A DNA stretch of 64,000 nucleotides from Streptomyces actuosus (lineage in GTDB: Bacteria > Actinomycetota > Actinomycetes > Streptomycetales > Streptomycetaceae). The number at the start of each line of letters is the position of its first letter. The first letter of the stretch is position 1. A program made the translations under genes and the position numbers. The notes below the pieces were generated by a model that saw only the letters and a program-made list of their open reading frames with translations, did not search any database and was not told the origin of the DNA. The stretch lies in the NCBI RefSeq assembly GCF_016921115.1, contig NZ_JAFFZS010000008.1, positions 124,001-188,000 of the forward strand. The letters are read 5' to 3'. Positions 1 through 10,110 of this stretch are shown here, piece by piece.

Positions 1-399
1 GACGGCGGGGGCCTCCGGGTACGGTGCCCGGCCCGGCTTGCGCACCATGCCGATGTGCCACAGCTGCGGAACGATCGTGCCGCCCGCCGCGTGCACGGCG
101 TCGGCGACCTTCGCCCACCCCGCGAGCTGCTCCGCGCCGCTGAACCGCGGCACACGGTCGCTCTCTCCGGCCGACTCGTGCCCGACGTAGGTGCCCTCCG
201 TCACGATGAGCCCGACGCCCGCGGCGGCACGGCGGGCGTAGTACGACCGCACGTCCTCGCCCGGAACGCCGCCGGGGGAGAACATCCGCGTCATCGGCGC
301 CATGACGATGCGGTTGGGAACGGTCAGACCGTTGACGGAGATCGGCCGGGAGAGGATCTCGGCGGCGCGGGAGGTGGCGGCGTCGGGGGTGGAGGTCAC
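1..399 (-). CDS. NADH:flavin oxidoreductase (old yellow enzyme family), N-terminal part
   Basis: The gene runs off the left edge; 133 codons of the N-terminus are visible. The start is the GTG at 399, preceded by GAGGAG at a normal distance. The translation shows the typical opening of the FMN-binding TIM barrel: a segment NRIVMAPMTR near residue 33, then YYARRAAAGVGLIVTEGTYV and QLWHIG. Members reduce activated double bonds with NAD(P)H in the cytosol. The substrate cannot be told. A 20-bp inverted repeat lies just upstream and may be an operator. Confidence 0.9.
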   Translation of the reverse strand, partial: MTSTPDAATSRAAEILSRPISVNGLTVPNRIVMAPMTRMFSPGGVPGEDVRSYYARRAAAGVGLIVTEGTYVGHESAGESDRVPRFSGAEQLAGWAKVADAVHAAGGTIVPQLWHIGMVRKPGRAPYPEAPAV

Positions 400-781
400 G
401 TGGGGCTCCTCGTGGGGCGACAGGGCAGACCGAACAGTATGTGCACGCGCATTGTTGCACCTGCTTAAGTGAACGGAAGTATCCGCGACCCGCATTCCGC
501 CCCGCACCTCCGCGCGCTGTGATCCGCACCACTCGCCGCCGCCGCGGGGCGGGGCCCGGCTCCGCCTCCCGCCCCCGCCCCTCCCGGTCCCTCGGGATCC
601 GGCCGGGGAGCACGGGCCCGCGGCACCCGCTCCGGGAAGCCGCGTGGGCGTTGCGGACGGACCGGTCCCGACCGCCGGCCGGGCCGCGACGCCTCCTCAC
701 CCGGACGGTCGCGAGCGCTGGTGGACGGTCCGGCGCGGTGGTGCGCTGGTGGCATCGCCCGCGCCCCCAGGAGGTCCTGCC
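400..781. other. Intergenic region without a convincing gene
   Basis: About 380 bp between the divergent flavin oxidoreductase and the lipoprotein. Reading frames here are GC-rich shadows with no family resemblance. It should hold both promoters. The only structure I see is the inverted repeat at 441-460. Confidence 0.6.
441..460. promoter_or_regulatory. Candidate operator, inverted repeat GTGCA-N10-TGCAC
   Basis: A 20-bp inverted repeat with GTGCA/TGCAC arms lies about 42 bp upstream of the flavin oxidoreductase start, where an operator would be expected. Old yellow enzymes are often controlled by a local MarR- or TetR-type repressor; no such gene is visible inside the window. This is inference from position and symmetry only. 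Confidence 0.3.
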
Positions 782-1618
782 ATGACCCGCCCGTTCCGCC
801 CCGCCCGCGTTGTCGCCGCCCCTTTGGCGGTGGGAGCCCTGCTGGCCACCGGGGCCTGCTCGAACGGCGACGACGAGACCGCGAGCCCGCAGACCACCGC
901 GTCCCCGGCCGCGGCCACCTCCCGGGCCGCAGCGCCCGCCGCGCGGGCCACCTCCTCGGCCTCCGCCACCCTCACCGAGGCCGGGGCGAAGACGGCGCTG
1001 ATCACCGAGGCGGACATCGAGGGGGACTGGCAGCAGGTCGACGACGCCGACAAGTGGAAGGACGACCTGGTCGCGGGGAAGGTCGACGTCGACGCCTTCC
1101 TCACCGCCAAGGCGGACGCCGCCGACTGCCAGCGGCTGCTGGACGGCCTCTACAGCGAGGACCTGCTCGGCAAGCCCTCCGGCGCGTCCGCGCTCACCGG
1201 TTTCGAGGAGGGCGACTCCCGTCTGCTGTACCAGGTCGCCGCGTACGACAAGAAGGCCCTGGACGACTCGATGAAGTGGCTCACGTCCCTGCCCGACACG
1301 TGCGACCAGTTCACCGCGACCGACCCCCAGGGCGGCACACGCACCGTGCAGGTCATCGAGACCTCGCTGCCGAAGGAGGGCGACGCACGGCAGGGGCTGG
1401 AGGTGACGGTCCAGGGCTCCGCCGACGGGCAACCCACCACGCTCACCCTCGACGTCGGCGTCGTGCGCGTCGGCAACGACGCGATCACCGTGACGGCCGG
1501 CGGGCCGGACGGCGGCGCGCAGGACTCGGTGAACGCCGCGGTGCAGCAGGGCACCGAGCGGCTCAAGGACGTCCTGGCCGGGCGCACGCCCCCTGCGTCC
1601 CCGACGGCGGGCGACTGA
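782..1618 (+). CDS. Secreted lipoprotein of unknown function
   Basis: A 278-residue protein starting at ATG 782, seven bases after an AGGAGG site; earlier in-frame starts lack a site. It begins with basic residues, a hydrophobic stretch and a lipobox LLATGAC, so Cys24 should be lipidated after export. A linker rich in Ala, Ser and Thr (residues about 30-60) precedes a globular domain of about 200 residues. I do not recognise the domain. It converges with groEL2 and shares a terminator with it. Confidence 0.8.
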   Translation: MTRPFRPARVVAAPLAVGALLATGACSNGDDETASPQTTASPAAATSRAAAPAARATSSASATLTEAGAKTALITEADIEGDWQQVDDADKWKDDLVAGKVDVDAFLTAKADAADCQRLLDGLYSEDLLGKPSGASALTGFEEGDSRLLYQVAAYDKKALDDSMKWLTSLPDTCDQFTATDPQGGTRTVQVIETSLPKEGDARQGLEVTVQGSADGQPTTLTLDVGVVRVGNDAITVTAGGPDGGAQDSVNAAVQQGTERLKDVLAGRTPPASPTAGD

Positions 1619-1653
1619 CCGCTCCCCCGAGAGTCCGGGTCCTCCCCGAACGC

Positions 1654-1691
1654 CCGAGGGCGGCACCCCCCTGCGGGGGTGCCGCCCTCGG
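1654..1691. terminator. Bidirectional terminator between lipoprotein and groEL2
   Basis: A perfect 17-bp GC-rich stem with a four-base loop lies between the two convergent genes and can stop transcription from either side. Confidence 0.85.
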
Positions 1692-1723
1692 TCCGTAGGA
1701 CGGTCGATCAGCCTCCAGGCCGA

Positions 1724-3454
<1,731 letters not shown>

Positions 3455-3473
3455 TCACCGACCCGGTCCTTCG

Positions 3474-3536
3474 CTGTCACTCTCACCTTCAGAGTGCTAA
3501 CGCCAATGATTAGCACTCGCCCCTGTCGAGTGCAAG
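3474..3536 (-). promoter_or_regulatory. Two CIRCE operators (HrcA) upstream of groEL2
   Basis: CIRCE is TTAGCACTC-N9-GAGTGCTAA. One copy is at 3510-3536 (left half perfect, right half GAGTGCAAG, 16/18). A second is at 3474-3500 (left half CTGTCACTC, right half perfect, 15/18). Only nine bases separate them, so the two perfect inner half-sites also form an inside-out palindrome. A possible promoter on the minus strand, TTGCAC-N17-TAATCA, overlaps the distal CIRCE. Confidence 0.85.
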
Positions 3537-3672
3537 CGCCTCCGGGGATCGGGCGGGGCGCTCAGCCACCCGCGAACACCACTCCGGCCGGGCCCGCGAA
3601 CACCGCTCCGGGCCGGGCCCGCGAGACCCGCGCGGGCGACCTCCCCGGACAGGCCGGGGCGTGCGGGCAGCG

Positions 3673-3707
3673 CGAAGGGCCCGCACCCAGCGGGTGCGGG
3701 CCCTTCG
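3673..3707 (-). terminator. Terminator of the cold-shock gene
   Basis: A perfect 16-bp stem with a three-base loop, ten bases past the stop codon of the cold-shock gene. Confidence 0.9.
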
Positions 3708-3717
3708 TACTGAATGT

Positions 3718-3921
3718 TCAGGCGGTGACGCGAACCATGTCGGCCTGCGGACCCTTCTGGCCCTGCGAGATCTCGAACTCGACCCGCTGGCCCTCTTCCA
3801 GGGTGCGGTAGCCGTCCATCTGAATCGCGCTGTAGTGGACGAAGACGTCCGCACCACCGTCGACCGCGATGAAGCCGTACCCCTTCTCCGCGTTGAACCA
3901 CTTGACGGTGCCCTGAGCCAT
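3718..3921 (-). CDS. Cold-shock domain protein (CspA family)
   Basis: 67 residues starting [18 protein letters not shown], the full length of a single cold-shock domain. RNP1 (KGYGFI) and RNP2 (VFVHY) are intact, so it should bind single-stranded RNA or DNA and act as an RNA chaperone. The ATG at 3921 is chosen over one 30 bases upstream because every family member begins at this methionine. It is monocistronic with its own strong terminator. The long region upstream may include a structured leader, as is common for this family. Confidence 0.95.
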   Translation of the reverse strand: MAQGTVKWFNAEKGYGFIAVDGGADVFVHYSAIQMDGYRTLEEGQRVEFEISQGQKGPQADMVRVTA

Positions 3922-4277
3922 GCCTAACTCCCCTATTACTGGCCCTTGCACAGATCCGCACTTCGCGAATCCGGGTCAGACCTCACCCCCCAGTCGCCGG
4001 GGGCGTGCGCCGGAACGCGTCGACCGCGGCTGAATGTATCTGTCCAACTGCCGTCTGCAACAGGTCAATCGGACGAGAATTCTGGACGCACACGGTCCGG
4101 AATGTGCGGAGAAATCGGCTGAATTCAGGTCAAGTCGGGCGGGGCAAAAGCCGCAAAAGCGGCGTTTGCGGCGCACAGTTTGGCTGCTTCTTGACGGGCC
4201 GACGGCAGGAATCGATGGCTCCCGAACTCTCGGAGCGGGAGCGCGTTCCCCAACTGTACCGTGCTCAATCACGCAGA
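3922..4277. other. Intergenic region upstream of the cold-shock gene
   Basis: About 355 bp, clearly less GC-rich than the surroundings. Two overlapping plus-strand frames around 4005-4348 exist but look random, lack a good ribosome site and run through the terminator hairpin, so I do not call them. The region probably holds the promoter and a long leader of the cold-shock gene. Confidence 0.5.
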
Positions 4278-4312
4278 ATTGCCCCCTCCGCTTCTCTCAC
4301 GGAGGGGGCAAT
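4278..4312 (-). terminator. Terminator of the thrC operon
   Basis: A perfect 13-bp stem with a nine-base loop, about 70 bases past the stop of the MoaD/ThiS-like gene. Confidence 0.8.
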
Positions 4313-4379
4313 CCGGTGAACTCTTCGTCATATCATTACCGAGGGTAACGAGATGGGGGGCGCGAGGACGCCCGACCGG

Positions 4380-4655
4380 TCAGCCGCCGGCGACCGCCGG
4401 GATGATCGACACGCCCGCACCCTCCGGCGTCGGCGTCTGCAGTCCCTGCTCGAAACGGACGTCGTCGTCGTTCACGTACACGTTGACGAACCGGCGCAGC
4501 TTGCCCTGGTCGTCGAGCACCCGGGCGGAGATCCCGGTGTGGTTCTTCTCCAGGTCGGCGATGACCTCGGCGAGGGTCCCGCCCTCGGCGGCGACCTCGG
4601 CCCGGCCTTTGGTGTAGGTGCGCAGGATGGTGGGGATGCGGACGGTCACGCTCAT
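4380..4655 (-). CDS. MoaD/ThiS-family ubiquitin-like sulfur carrier
   Basis: 91 residues ending in the Gly-Gly tail (PAVAGG) that is adenylated and thiocarboxylated in this family, with the usual spacing NVYVNDDDVRF in the beta-grasp fold. The ATG at 4655 overlaps the thrC stop (ATGA), so the two are translationally coupled. Sulfur carriers of this type feed molybdopterin, thiamin or amino-acid synthesis. Linkage to threonine synthase is conserved in actinobacteria, but which pathway it serves is not shown by the sequence. Confidence 0.9.
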   Translation of the reverse strand: MSVTVRIPTILRTYTKGRAEVAAEGGTLAEVIADLEKNHTGISARVLDDQGKLRRFVNVYVNDDDVRFEQGLQTPTPEGAGVSIIPAVAGG

Positions 4656-5938
4656 GCGAGGCCAGCCTCTCGGAAGGAGTCCAGGTTGGGGCGGATGGTG
4701 GCGGTGAGACCGGTGCCGGCCACCGCGTCGAGGGTCTTCAGGCCGTCGCCGGTGTTGAGGACGACGGTGGTCCTCGCCGGGTCGAGGACGCCGTTCTCGA
4801 TCAGCTTCCTCGTCACGCCGACGGTCACGCCGCCCGCGGTCTCGGCGAAGACGCCCTCGGTGCGGGCCAGCAGCTTGATGGCGTCGACGACCTGCTCGTC
4901 CGTGACGTCCTCCACGGCGCCGCCGGTGCGGCGCGCGATGTCCAGGACGTAGGGGCCGTCGGCCGGGTTGCCGATGGCCAGCGACTTGGCGATGGTGTCG
5001 GGCTTCTGCGGGCGGACGACGTCGTGGCCGGCCTTGAAGGCGGTCGACACCGGCGAGCAGCCCGCGGCCTGGGCACCGAAGATCTTGTACGGCCGGTCCT
5101 CGACCAGGCCCAGCGCGATCAGTTCCTGCAGACCCTTGTCGATCTTCGTGAGCTGCGACCCGGAGGCGATGGGGACGACGATCTGGTCCGGCAACCGCCA
5201 CCCGAGCTGCTCGCAGACCTCGTACGCGAGCGTCTTGGATCCCTCGGCGTAGTACGGCCGCAGGTTGACGTTGACGAAGCCCCAGCCCTCGCCGGCCGGG
5301 TCGCCGATCAGCTCGCTGCAGAAGCGGTTGACGTCGTCGTAGTTGCCCTCGATGCCGACGAGCTCGCCGCCGTAGACGGCGGCCATGACGACCTTGCCCT
5401 GCTCCAGGTCGTGGGGGATGAAGACGCAGGAGCGGAATCCGGCGCGGGCCGCCGCGGCGCCCACGGCGCCGGCGAGGTTGCCGGTCGAGGAGCACGACAA
5501 CGTCGTGAAGCCGAAGGCACGCGCGGCCTCCAGCGCCTGGGCGACGACGCGGTCCTTGAAGGAGTGCGTCGGGTTCCCGGAGTCGTCCTTGACGTACAGC
5601 CCGCCGGTCACGCCCAGCTCGCGGGCGAGGTTGTCGGCCTTGACGAGCGGGGTCCAGCCCGGGTTCAGGTTGGGCTTGTCGGCCACGTCCGCGGGGACGG
5701 GCAGCAGCGGCGCGTAGCGCCAGATGTTCGCCGGGCCCGCCTCGATGCGCTTGCGCAGCTCGTCGGCGCCGTAGGACGAGAAGTCGTAGGCGATCTCCAG
5801 CGGGCCGAAACACTCCTCGCAGGCGAAGAGGGGGCCCAGTGGCACGCGGTGGCCGCACTCGCGACACGAGAGGGCGGCGGCCGGCCCGAGGTCGACGGCG
5901 GCGGAGTCGGTGGAGGTTGCAGCAGTCTGCACAGCCAT
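4652..5938 (-). CDS. thrC: Threonine synthase
   Basis: 428 residues. It converts O-phosphohomoserine to threonine with pyridoxal phosphate in the cytosol. An N-terminal zinc ribbon (Cys25, Cys28, Cys40, Cys43) is followed by the fold-type II PLP domain; Lys128 in PTHSFKDR is the Schiff-base lysine and SCSSTGNLAGAV binds the phosphate. The gene is the first of a two-gene operon and follows a SAM-I riboswitch ending about 20 bases before its ATG. Confidence 0.97.
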   Translation of the reverse strand: MAVQTAATSTDSAAVDLGPAAALSCRECGHRVPLGPLFACEECFGPLEIAYDFSSYGADELRKRIEAGPANIWRYAPLLPVPADVADKPNLNPGWTPLVKADNLARELGVTGGLYVKDDSGNPTHSFKDRVVAQALEAARAFGFTTLSCSSTGNLAGAVGAAAARAGFRSCVFIPHDLEQGKVVMAAVYGGELVGIEGNYDDVNRFCSELIGDPAGEGWGFVNVNLRPYYAEGSKTLAYEVCEQLGWRLPDQIVVPIASGSQLTKIDKGLQELIALGLVEDRPYKIFGAQAAGCSPVSTAFKAGHDVVRPQKPDTIAKSLAIGNPADGPYVLDIARRTGGAVEDVTDEQVVDAIKLLARTEGVFAETAGGVTVGVTRKLIENGVLDPARTTVVLNTGDGLKTLDAVAGTGLTATIRPNLDSFREAGLA

Positions 5939-5958
5939 GTGAGGCGAGGCCCTTTCTC

Positions 5959-6098
5959 CTCATCTTCCTCACGACGCATCTCGCCGTGAGACGGAATTGG
6001 CACCTTCCCTGGCCGGGAGCCTCGCGTGAACGAGTCCGGTGATCAGGGGGGTTGCCGGGGCTTCATCGGGCCGTGTCCCTCTGCCCCTCTGGATGAGC
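5959..6098 (-). promoter_or_regulatory. SAM-I (S-box) riboswitch upstream of thrC
   Basis: Read on the minus strand, the leader has the S-box core in order: P1 strand CTCATCC (6097-6091), the AGAGGGGCAGAGGGA segment, GGCCCGATGAAGCC, CGGCAACC, then GGTGCCAATTCC and the closing GGAAGATGAG (5968-5959), which pairs with the P1 strand. The closing strand runs straight into GAGGAGAAAGG, the ribosome site of thrC. SAM binding could therefore mask translation initiation; I see no separate terminator stem. Known for methionine genes; control of threonine synthase is inferred from position. Confidence 0.9.
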
Positions 6099-6258
6099 GG
6101 TATGCGGTTGTGAACGCGTGGTGGCCCCCGACATGCGATGGTCATCAGCGTTGTTCAAGACTGTAACCGAAGGCCAGGACAGTTGAGATAGTCGTCCGAA
6201 CCGCGAGATGGATCACCCGGTTACCAGGCGTGATCACAACAGTGAGGAGCCGCAGACT

Positions 6259-7203
6259 GTGCTGGAAGAAGTCGAGCGCTGGCTGAGCACCCGCTCCTGG
6301 TCCGTGACCGATCGACCCCTTCACAAGATCCTTGCCGCCAAGCAGCGAACGGGCCGGTCGGTGTCCGTCGTGCTGCCCGCGCTCAACGAGGAGGAGACCG
6401 TCGGCGACATCGTCGCCGTGATCCGCCACGACCTCATGCAGCAGGTCCCACTCGTCGACGAGATCGTCGTCGTCGACTCGGGCTCCACCGACCGTACCTC
6501 CGCCGTGGCCGCCGCGGCGGGCGCCCGGGTCGTCCACCGCGACGCCATCCTGCCGCGCATCCCGGCCGCGCCCGGCAAGGGCGAGGTGCTCTGGCGCTCG
6601 CTGCTGGTCACCCGCGGGGACATCGTCTGCTTCATCGACGCCGACCTGAGGGAGTTCTCCTCCGACTTCGTCTCCGGCATCGTCGGCCCGCTGCTCACCG
6701 ACCCCGGCATCGACCTGGTCAAGGGCATGTACGACCGTCCGCTGGGCGGCGCGGCCGGGCAGGGCGGCCGGGTCACCGAGCTGATGGCGCGCCCGCTGCT
6801 CAACATGCACTGGCCGCAGCTGGCCGGATTCGTGCAGCCCCTGGGCGGCGAGTACGCCGCCCGCCGCAGCCTCCTCGAACAGCTCCCCTTCCCCGTCGGG
6901 TACGGCGTGGAGCTGGGCATGCTGGTCGACTCCCTGCACCTGGTGGGCCTCGACGCGCTCGCCCAGGTGGACGTCGGGGTGCGCAAGCACCGCCACCAGG
7001 ACGGTCAGGCGCTGGGCCGGATGGCGGCGGCCATCTACCGCACCGCCCAGCTGCGCCTGGCCCGCGGCCACCTGATCCGGCCCGCCCTCACCCAGTTCGA
7101 ACGCGGCGAGGACGGGTTCGAGCCGCGCACCTACTCGGTGGACACCGAGGAGCGCCCACCGATGATCGAGATCGCCGAGTACGCGTCGCGCAAGGTGGCG
7201 TAG
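6259..7203 (+). CDS. gpgS: Glucosyl-3-phosphoglycerate synthase
   Basis: 314 residues from GTG 6259, which has GAGGAG nine bases upstream; an earlier in-frame ATG at 6208 lacks one. Family GT81/GT2 GT-A fold: SVVLPALNEEETVGDIV binds UDP-glucose, and the metal-binding motif is FIDADL (Asp127, Asp129). It joins glucose from an NDP-sugar to 3-phosphoglycerate, the first step to glucosylglycerate, a compatible solute and, in mycobacteria, a starter for methylglucose polysaccharide. It sits beside otsA/otsB, suggesting a solute cluster. No gpgP phosphatase is adjacent. Confidence 0.9.
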   Translation: MLEEVERWLSTRSWSVTDRPLHKILAAKQRTGRSVSVVLPALNEEETVGDIVAVIRHDLMQQVPLVDEIVVVDSGSTDRTSAVAAAAGARVVHRDAILPRIPAAPGKGEVLWRSLLVTRGDIVCFIDADLREFSSDFVSGIVGPLLTDPGIDLVKGMYDRPLGGAAGQGGRVTELMARPLLNMHWPQLAGFVQPLGGEYAARRSLLEQLPFPVGYGVELGMLVDSLHLVGLDALAQVDVGVRKHRHQDGQALGRMAAAIYRTAQLRLARGHLIRPALTQFERGEDGFEPRTYSVDTEERPPMIEIAEYASRKVA

Positions 7204-7312
7204 CGACTCCGGAGAGCATCGAGATCCGCCGGTTGTATACGGGATTGCCCGCATGGCCGGCGTGACTCATCCGTACGTTTGAGCGTTTCCGGGCCGGGCT
7301 AGGTTGAGGGCT

Positions 7313-8707
7313 ATGGCTTCCACGGACGGTGCTGAGGTACTGGTCGCGTCCAATCGCGGCCCGGTTTCGTATCAGGTGCGTGAGGACGGCTCGCTGACCG
7401 CCCGGCGCGGCGGCGGCGGGCTCGTGTCGGGTCTGTCGGCGATCGGGCCGGAGACGGGCGCCCTCTGGGTCTGCTCGGCCCTGTCCGACGGGGATCGCGA
7501 GGCGGTGCGGCGCGGGGTCGGCGAGCCGGGCGTACGCATGCTGGACATTCCGGCGGACGTCCACGCCGACGCCTACAACGGCGTCGCCAACTCCGTCCTC
7601 TGGTTCGTCCACCACCTCCTCTACCAGACGCCGCTGGAGCCGGTCTTCGACGCGGAGTTCCGGCGGCAGTGGGCGTCGTACGAGGCGTACAACCGGGCCT
7701 TCGCCGAGGCGCTGGCCGAGGAGGCCGCCGAGGGCGCGGCGGTCGTGGTGCAGGACTACCACCTGACACTGGTCCCCGGGATGCTCCGCGCCCTGCGCCC
7801 GGACCTGCGCATCGGCCATTTCTCCCACACCCCCTGGGCGCCGCCCGAGTACTTCCGGATCCTGCCCGACGACATCGCGCGGCAGCTGCTGGCGGGCATG
7901 CTCGGAGCGGACCGGCTCGGCTTCCTCACCCAGCGGTGGGCGCGGGCGTTCCGCGCGTGCTGCGAGGAGTTCGCGGGCGGGCTCGGCACGACGCGCGTCG
8001 GCGTGCACGGGCTGGGCGCGGACGCGGACTTCCTGCGCCGCCGCGCCCACGAGGACGACGTCGCCGACCGGATGGCGTCGCTGCGCGAGGAGATCGGGGC
8101 GGGCCGCAGGACCGTCGTCCGCGTCGACCGCACGGAGCTGTCGAAGAACATCGTGCGCGGCCTGCTGGCCTACGGCCGGCTCCTCGACGACCACCCCGAG
8201 TGGCGCGAACGGGTCGTGCACGTCGCCTTCGCCTACCCCTCCCGCCAGGACCTGGCGGTCTACCGCGACTACACCGCCGAGGTGCAGCGTGTGGCGGCGG
8301 AGATCAACGAGCGGTACGGCACCCCGGGCTGGACCCCGGTCGTGCTCCATGTGAAGGACGACTTCGCGCGCTCCCTGGCCGCCTACCGGCTGGCGGACGT
8401 GGCCCTGGTCAACCCCATCCGCGACGGCATGAACCTGGTCGCCAAGGAGGTGCCGGTCGTCTCCGACGAGGGCTGCGCGCTGGTGCTGTCCCGCGAGGCC
8501 GGGGCCTACGAGGAACTGGGCGAGGACGCCATCGGCGTCAACCCCTACGACGTCGTCGACACCGCACGGGCCCTGCACGAGGCGCTGACCATGCCGGCCG
8601 GGGAACGGTCGGAGCGGGCCAAGCGGCTGGCGGCAGCGGCGACGGCGCTGCCGCCCGCGCAGTGGTTCCTGGAGCAGCTTCAGGCGCTGCGGGCCGAGCC
8701 GAGCTGA
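7313..8707 (+). CDS. otsA: Trehalose-6-phosphate synthase
   Basis: 464 residues, family GT20. It makes trehalose-6-phosphate from an NDP-glucose and glucose-6-phosphate. Visible family segments are NRGPVSY near the N-terminus, FSHTPWAPPEYFRILP, RTELSKNIVRGL, HVKDDFARSLAAYRLADVALV and NPIRDGMNLVAKE. I start at ATG 7313; a TTG nine bases earlier is possible. Its 3' end overlaps otsB on the other strand by 28 bp, so the pathway's two genes face each other tail to tail. Confidence 0.95.
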   Translation: MASTDGAEVLVASNRGPVSYQVREDGSLTARRGGGGLVSGLSAIGPETGALWVCSALSDGDREAVRRGVGEPGVRMLDIPADVHADAYNGVANSVLWFVHHLLYQTPLEPVFDAEFRRQWASYEAYNRAFAEALAEEAAEGAAVVVQDYHLTLVPGMLRALRPDLRIGHFSHTPWAPPEYFRILPDDIARQLLAGMLGADRLGFLTQRWARAFRACCEEFAGGLGTTRVGVHGLGADADFLRRRAHEDDVADRMASLREEIGAGRRTVVRVDRTELSKNIVRGLLAYGRLLDDHPEWRERVVHVAFAYPSRQDLAVYRDYTAEVQRVAAEINERYGTPGWTPVVLHVKDDFARSLAAYRLADVALVNPIRDGMNLVAKEVPVVSDEGCALVLSREAGAYEELGEDAIGVNPYDVVDTARALHEALTMPAGERSERAKRLAAAATALPPAQWFLEQLQALRAEPS

Positions 8708-9543
8708 GCGGCGAGAGCCGCCAGCAACCGTACGACGCCCTCGGGACCGTCGACCACCAGGTCGGCCCGGTCGGTCAACTCGGTGACCTCGGCGCTCCCG
8801 CTGCACACCAGCAGGCCCGGCACGCCGTCGGACCGCAGCTTCTCCACGGCGGCGAAGGCGGGGATGTCGCCGAGGTCGTCGCCGGCGTAGAGAACGCCCT
8901 CGGCGCCCACGCCGCGGAGGTACTCGGTGAGCGCCACGCCCTTGTCCGTGCCCGGCGGGCGCAGCTCCAGCACCAGGCGGCCGGGTTCGACGACGAGGCC
9001 GTGCCGGCCCGCGAGGGCGGTGAGGGGGGCCCGCAGGGCCTCGAACGCGCCCTGGGGGTCGGCGGCCCGCCGGGTGTGCACGGCGACGGCCCGGCCCTTC
9101 TCCTCGATCCAGGTGCCCTGCCAGGCGCCGACGGAGTCCAGGACGCCCGGCAGCTCGGCTCGGACCGCGGCGACGCCGGGATGGGGCGGAGGGGCGGAGA
9201 TCTCCCCGGTCGCGGCGTCCCAGCGTTCGGCGCCGTAGTGGCCGAGGACGACGAGATGCTCCAGGCCGGGCACACCGGCGAAACCGCCGTGGCGGACGGC
9301 CACGCCGGCGGGCCGGCCGGTGATCACGGCGACGGCGGCGACGTGCGGGGCGAGCGCCGCGAGCGCGGGGACCGCGTCGGGGTGGGCGCGGGCCTGGTCG
9401 GGGTCGGGGACGATCGGCGCGAGGGTGCCGTCGAAGTCGAGGGCGACGACGGCCTTTCCGGGCCGTGCGAGCAGGGCGCTCAGCCCGTCGCGGCCGGCCC
9501 GGGTGGTAGGAGTCGGGAGCTCGTCTGCATGGTGACTGCCCAT
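8680..9543 (-). CDS. otsB: Trehalose-6-phosphate phosphatase
   Basis: 287 residues of the HAD superfamily. Motif I is VVALDFDGTLAPI (the first Asp is the nucleophile), motif II is VITGRP, and the acidic motif IV is YAGDDLGDIPAF. It removes the phosphate from trehalose-6-phosphate to give trehalose. It converges on otsA with a 28-bp overlap of coding ends. Confidence 0.94.
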   Translation of the reverse strand: MGSHHADELPTPTTRAGRDGLSALLARPGKAVVALDFDGTLAPIVPDPDQARAHPDAVPALAALAPHVAAVAVITGRPAGVAVRHGGFAGVPGLEHLVVLGHYGAERWDAATGEISAPPPHPGVAAVRAELPGVLDSVGAWQGTWIEEKGRAVAVHTRRAADPQGAFEALRAPLTALAGRHGLVVEPGRLVLELRPPGTDKGVALTEYLRGVGAEGVLYAGDDLGDIPAFAAVEKLRSDGVPGLLVCSGSAEVTELTDRADLVVDGPEGVVRLLAALAAQLGSARSA

Positions 9544-9637
9544 GCGCTGACCCTATCCGGCACAGGCCCCGCCGAACCGGCCCGCGGCCCAGGCGGCCCA
9601 GGCGGCCCGGGCCCGGCCGGCCCGTCGGCGCCGCTCC

Positions 9638-9661
9638 CCCGCGGGCGGATCCGCCCGCGGG
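9638..9661 (-). terminator. Palindrome downstream of the DUF3263 gene
   Basis: A perfect 24-bp palindrome about 50 bases past the stop of the DUF3263 gene and upstream of otsB. It can form a strong stem and probably acts as terminator for the DUF3263 transcript. Confidence 0.5.
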
Positions 9662-9709
9662 TGGCACGCCCTCCCGCCGGGCCGTGCGGGGCCCCGAGGC
9701 GCGGCGGGG

Positions 9710-9943
9710 TCATCGTTCCTCGCGGCGTGCCTCCCGCACCCGGCGGAGCCGGTTCACCGTCACCGGGTCGTGGGCCAGCGCGCGCTCGTCGTCGAGAAGG
9801 GCGTTGAGCAGCTGGTAGTAGCGGACGGGCGACAGGCCGAGCTCCTCGCGGACGGCCCGCTCCTTGGCGCCCGGTCCGGGGAAGGCCCGGCGTTCCAGGG
9901 CGAGGACGGCCCGTTCCGTCGCCCCCAGTCGTTCCTGCTCCAT
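9710..9943 (-). CDS. DUF3263 small protein
   Basis: 77 residues beginning MEQERLGATERAVLALERR and containing the family hallmark LGLSPVRYYQLLNALLDDERALAHDP. The family is actinobacterial. The central helices look like a helix-turn-helix, so DNA binding is possible, but I know of no defined role. The larger frame around it belongs to a shadow of the next gene; the ATG at 9943 matches the family start. Confidence 0.8.
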   Translation of the reverse strand: MEQERLGATERAVLALERRAFPGPGAKERAVREELGLSPVRYYQLLNALLDDERALAHDPVTVNRLRRVREARREER

Positions 9944-10110
9944 GGGCCGCACCGTAGCGCGGCCCGGTGACAGGGCGCTCCCGCCACCCGCCGCGGCGCG
10001 GCACTGCCCGTCGACGGTCCCGGCGCCGCCCCCGCGGGCGCCCGGCTCCCGCCACGCGTCCCTGCTCTCCTCTGCTCTCCCCTGCTCCCCCTGCTCCTCC
10101 CCGCTCCTCC

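Noticed and set aside
4005..4348. Two overlapping plus-strand frames in the cold-shock/thrC interval
   Set aside because: They run through the thrC terminator hairpin, have no ribosome site, and their translations show no fold-like pattern.
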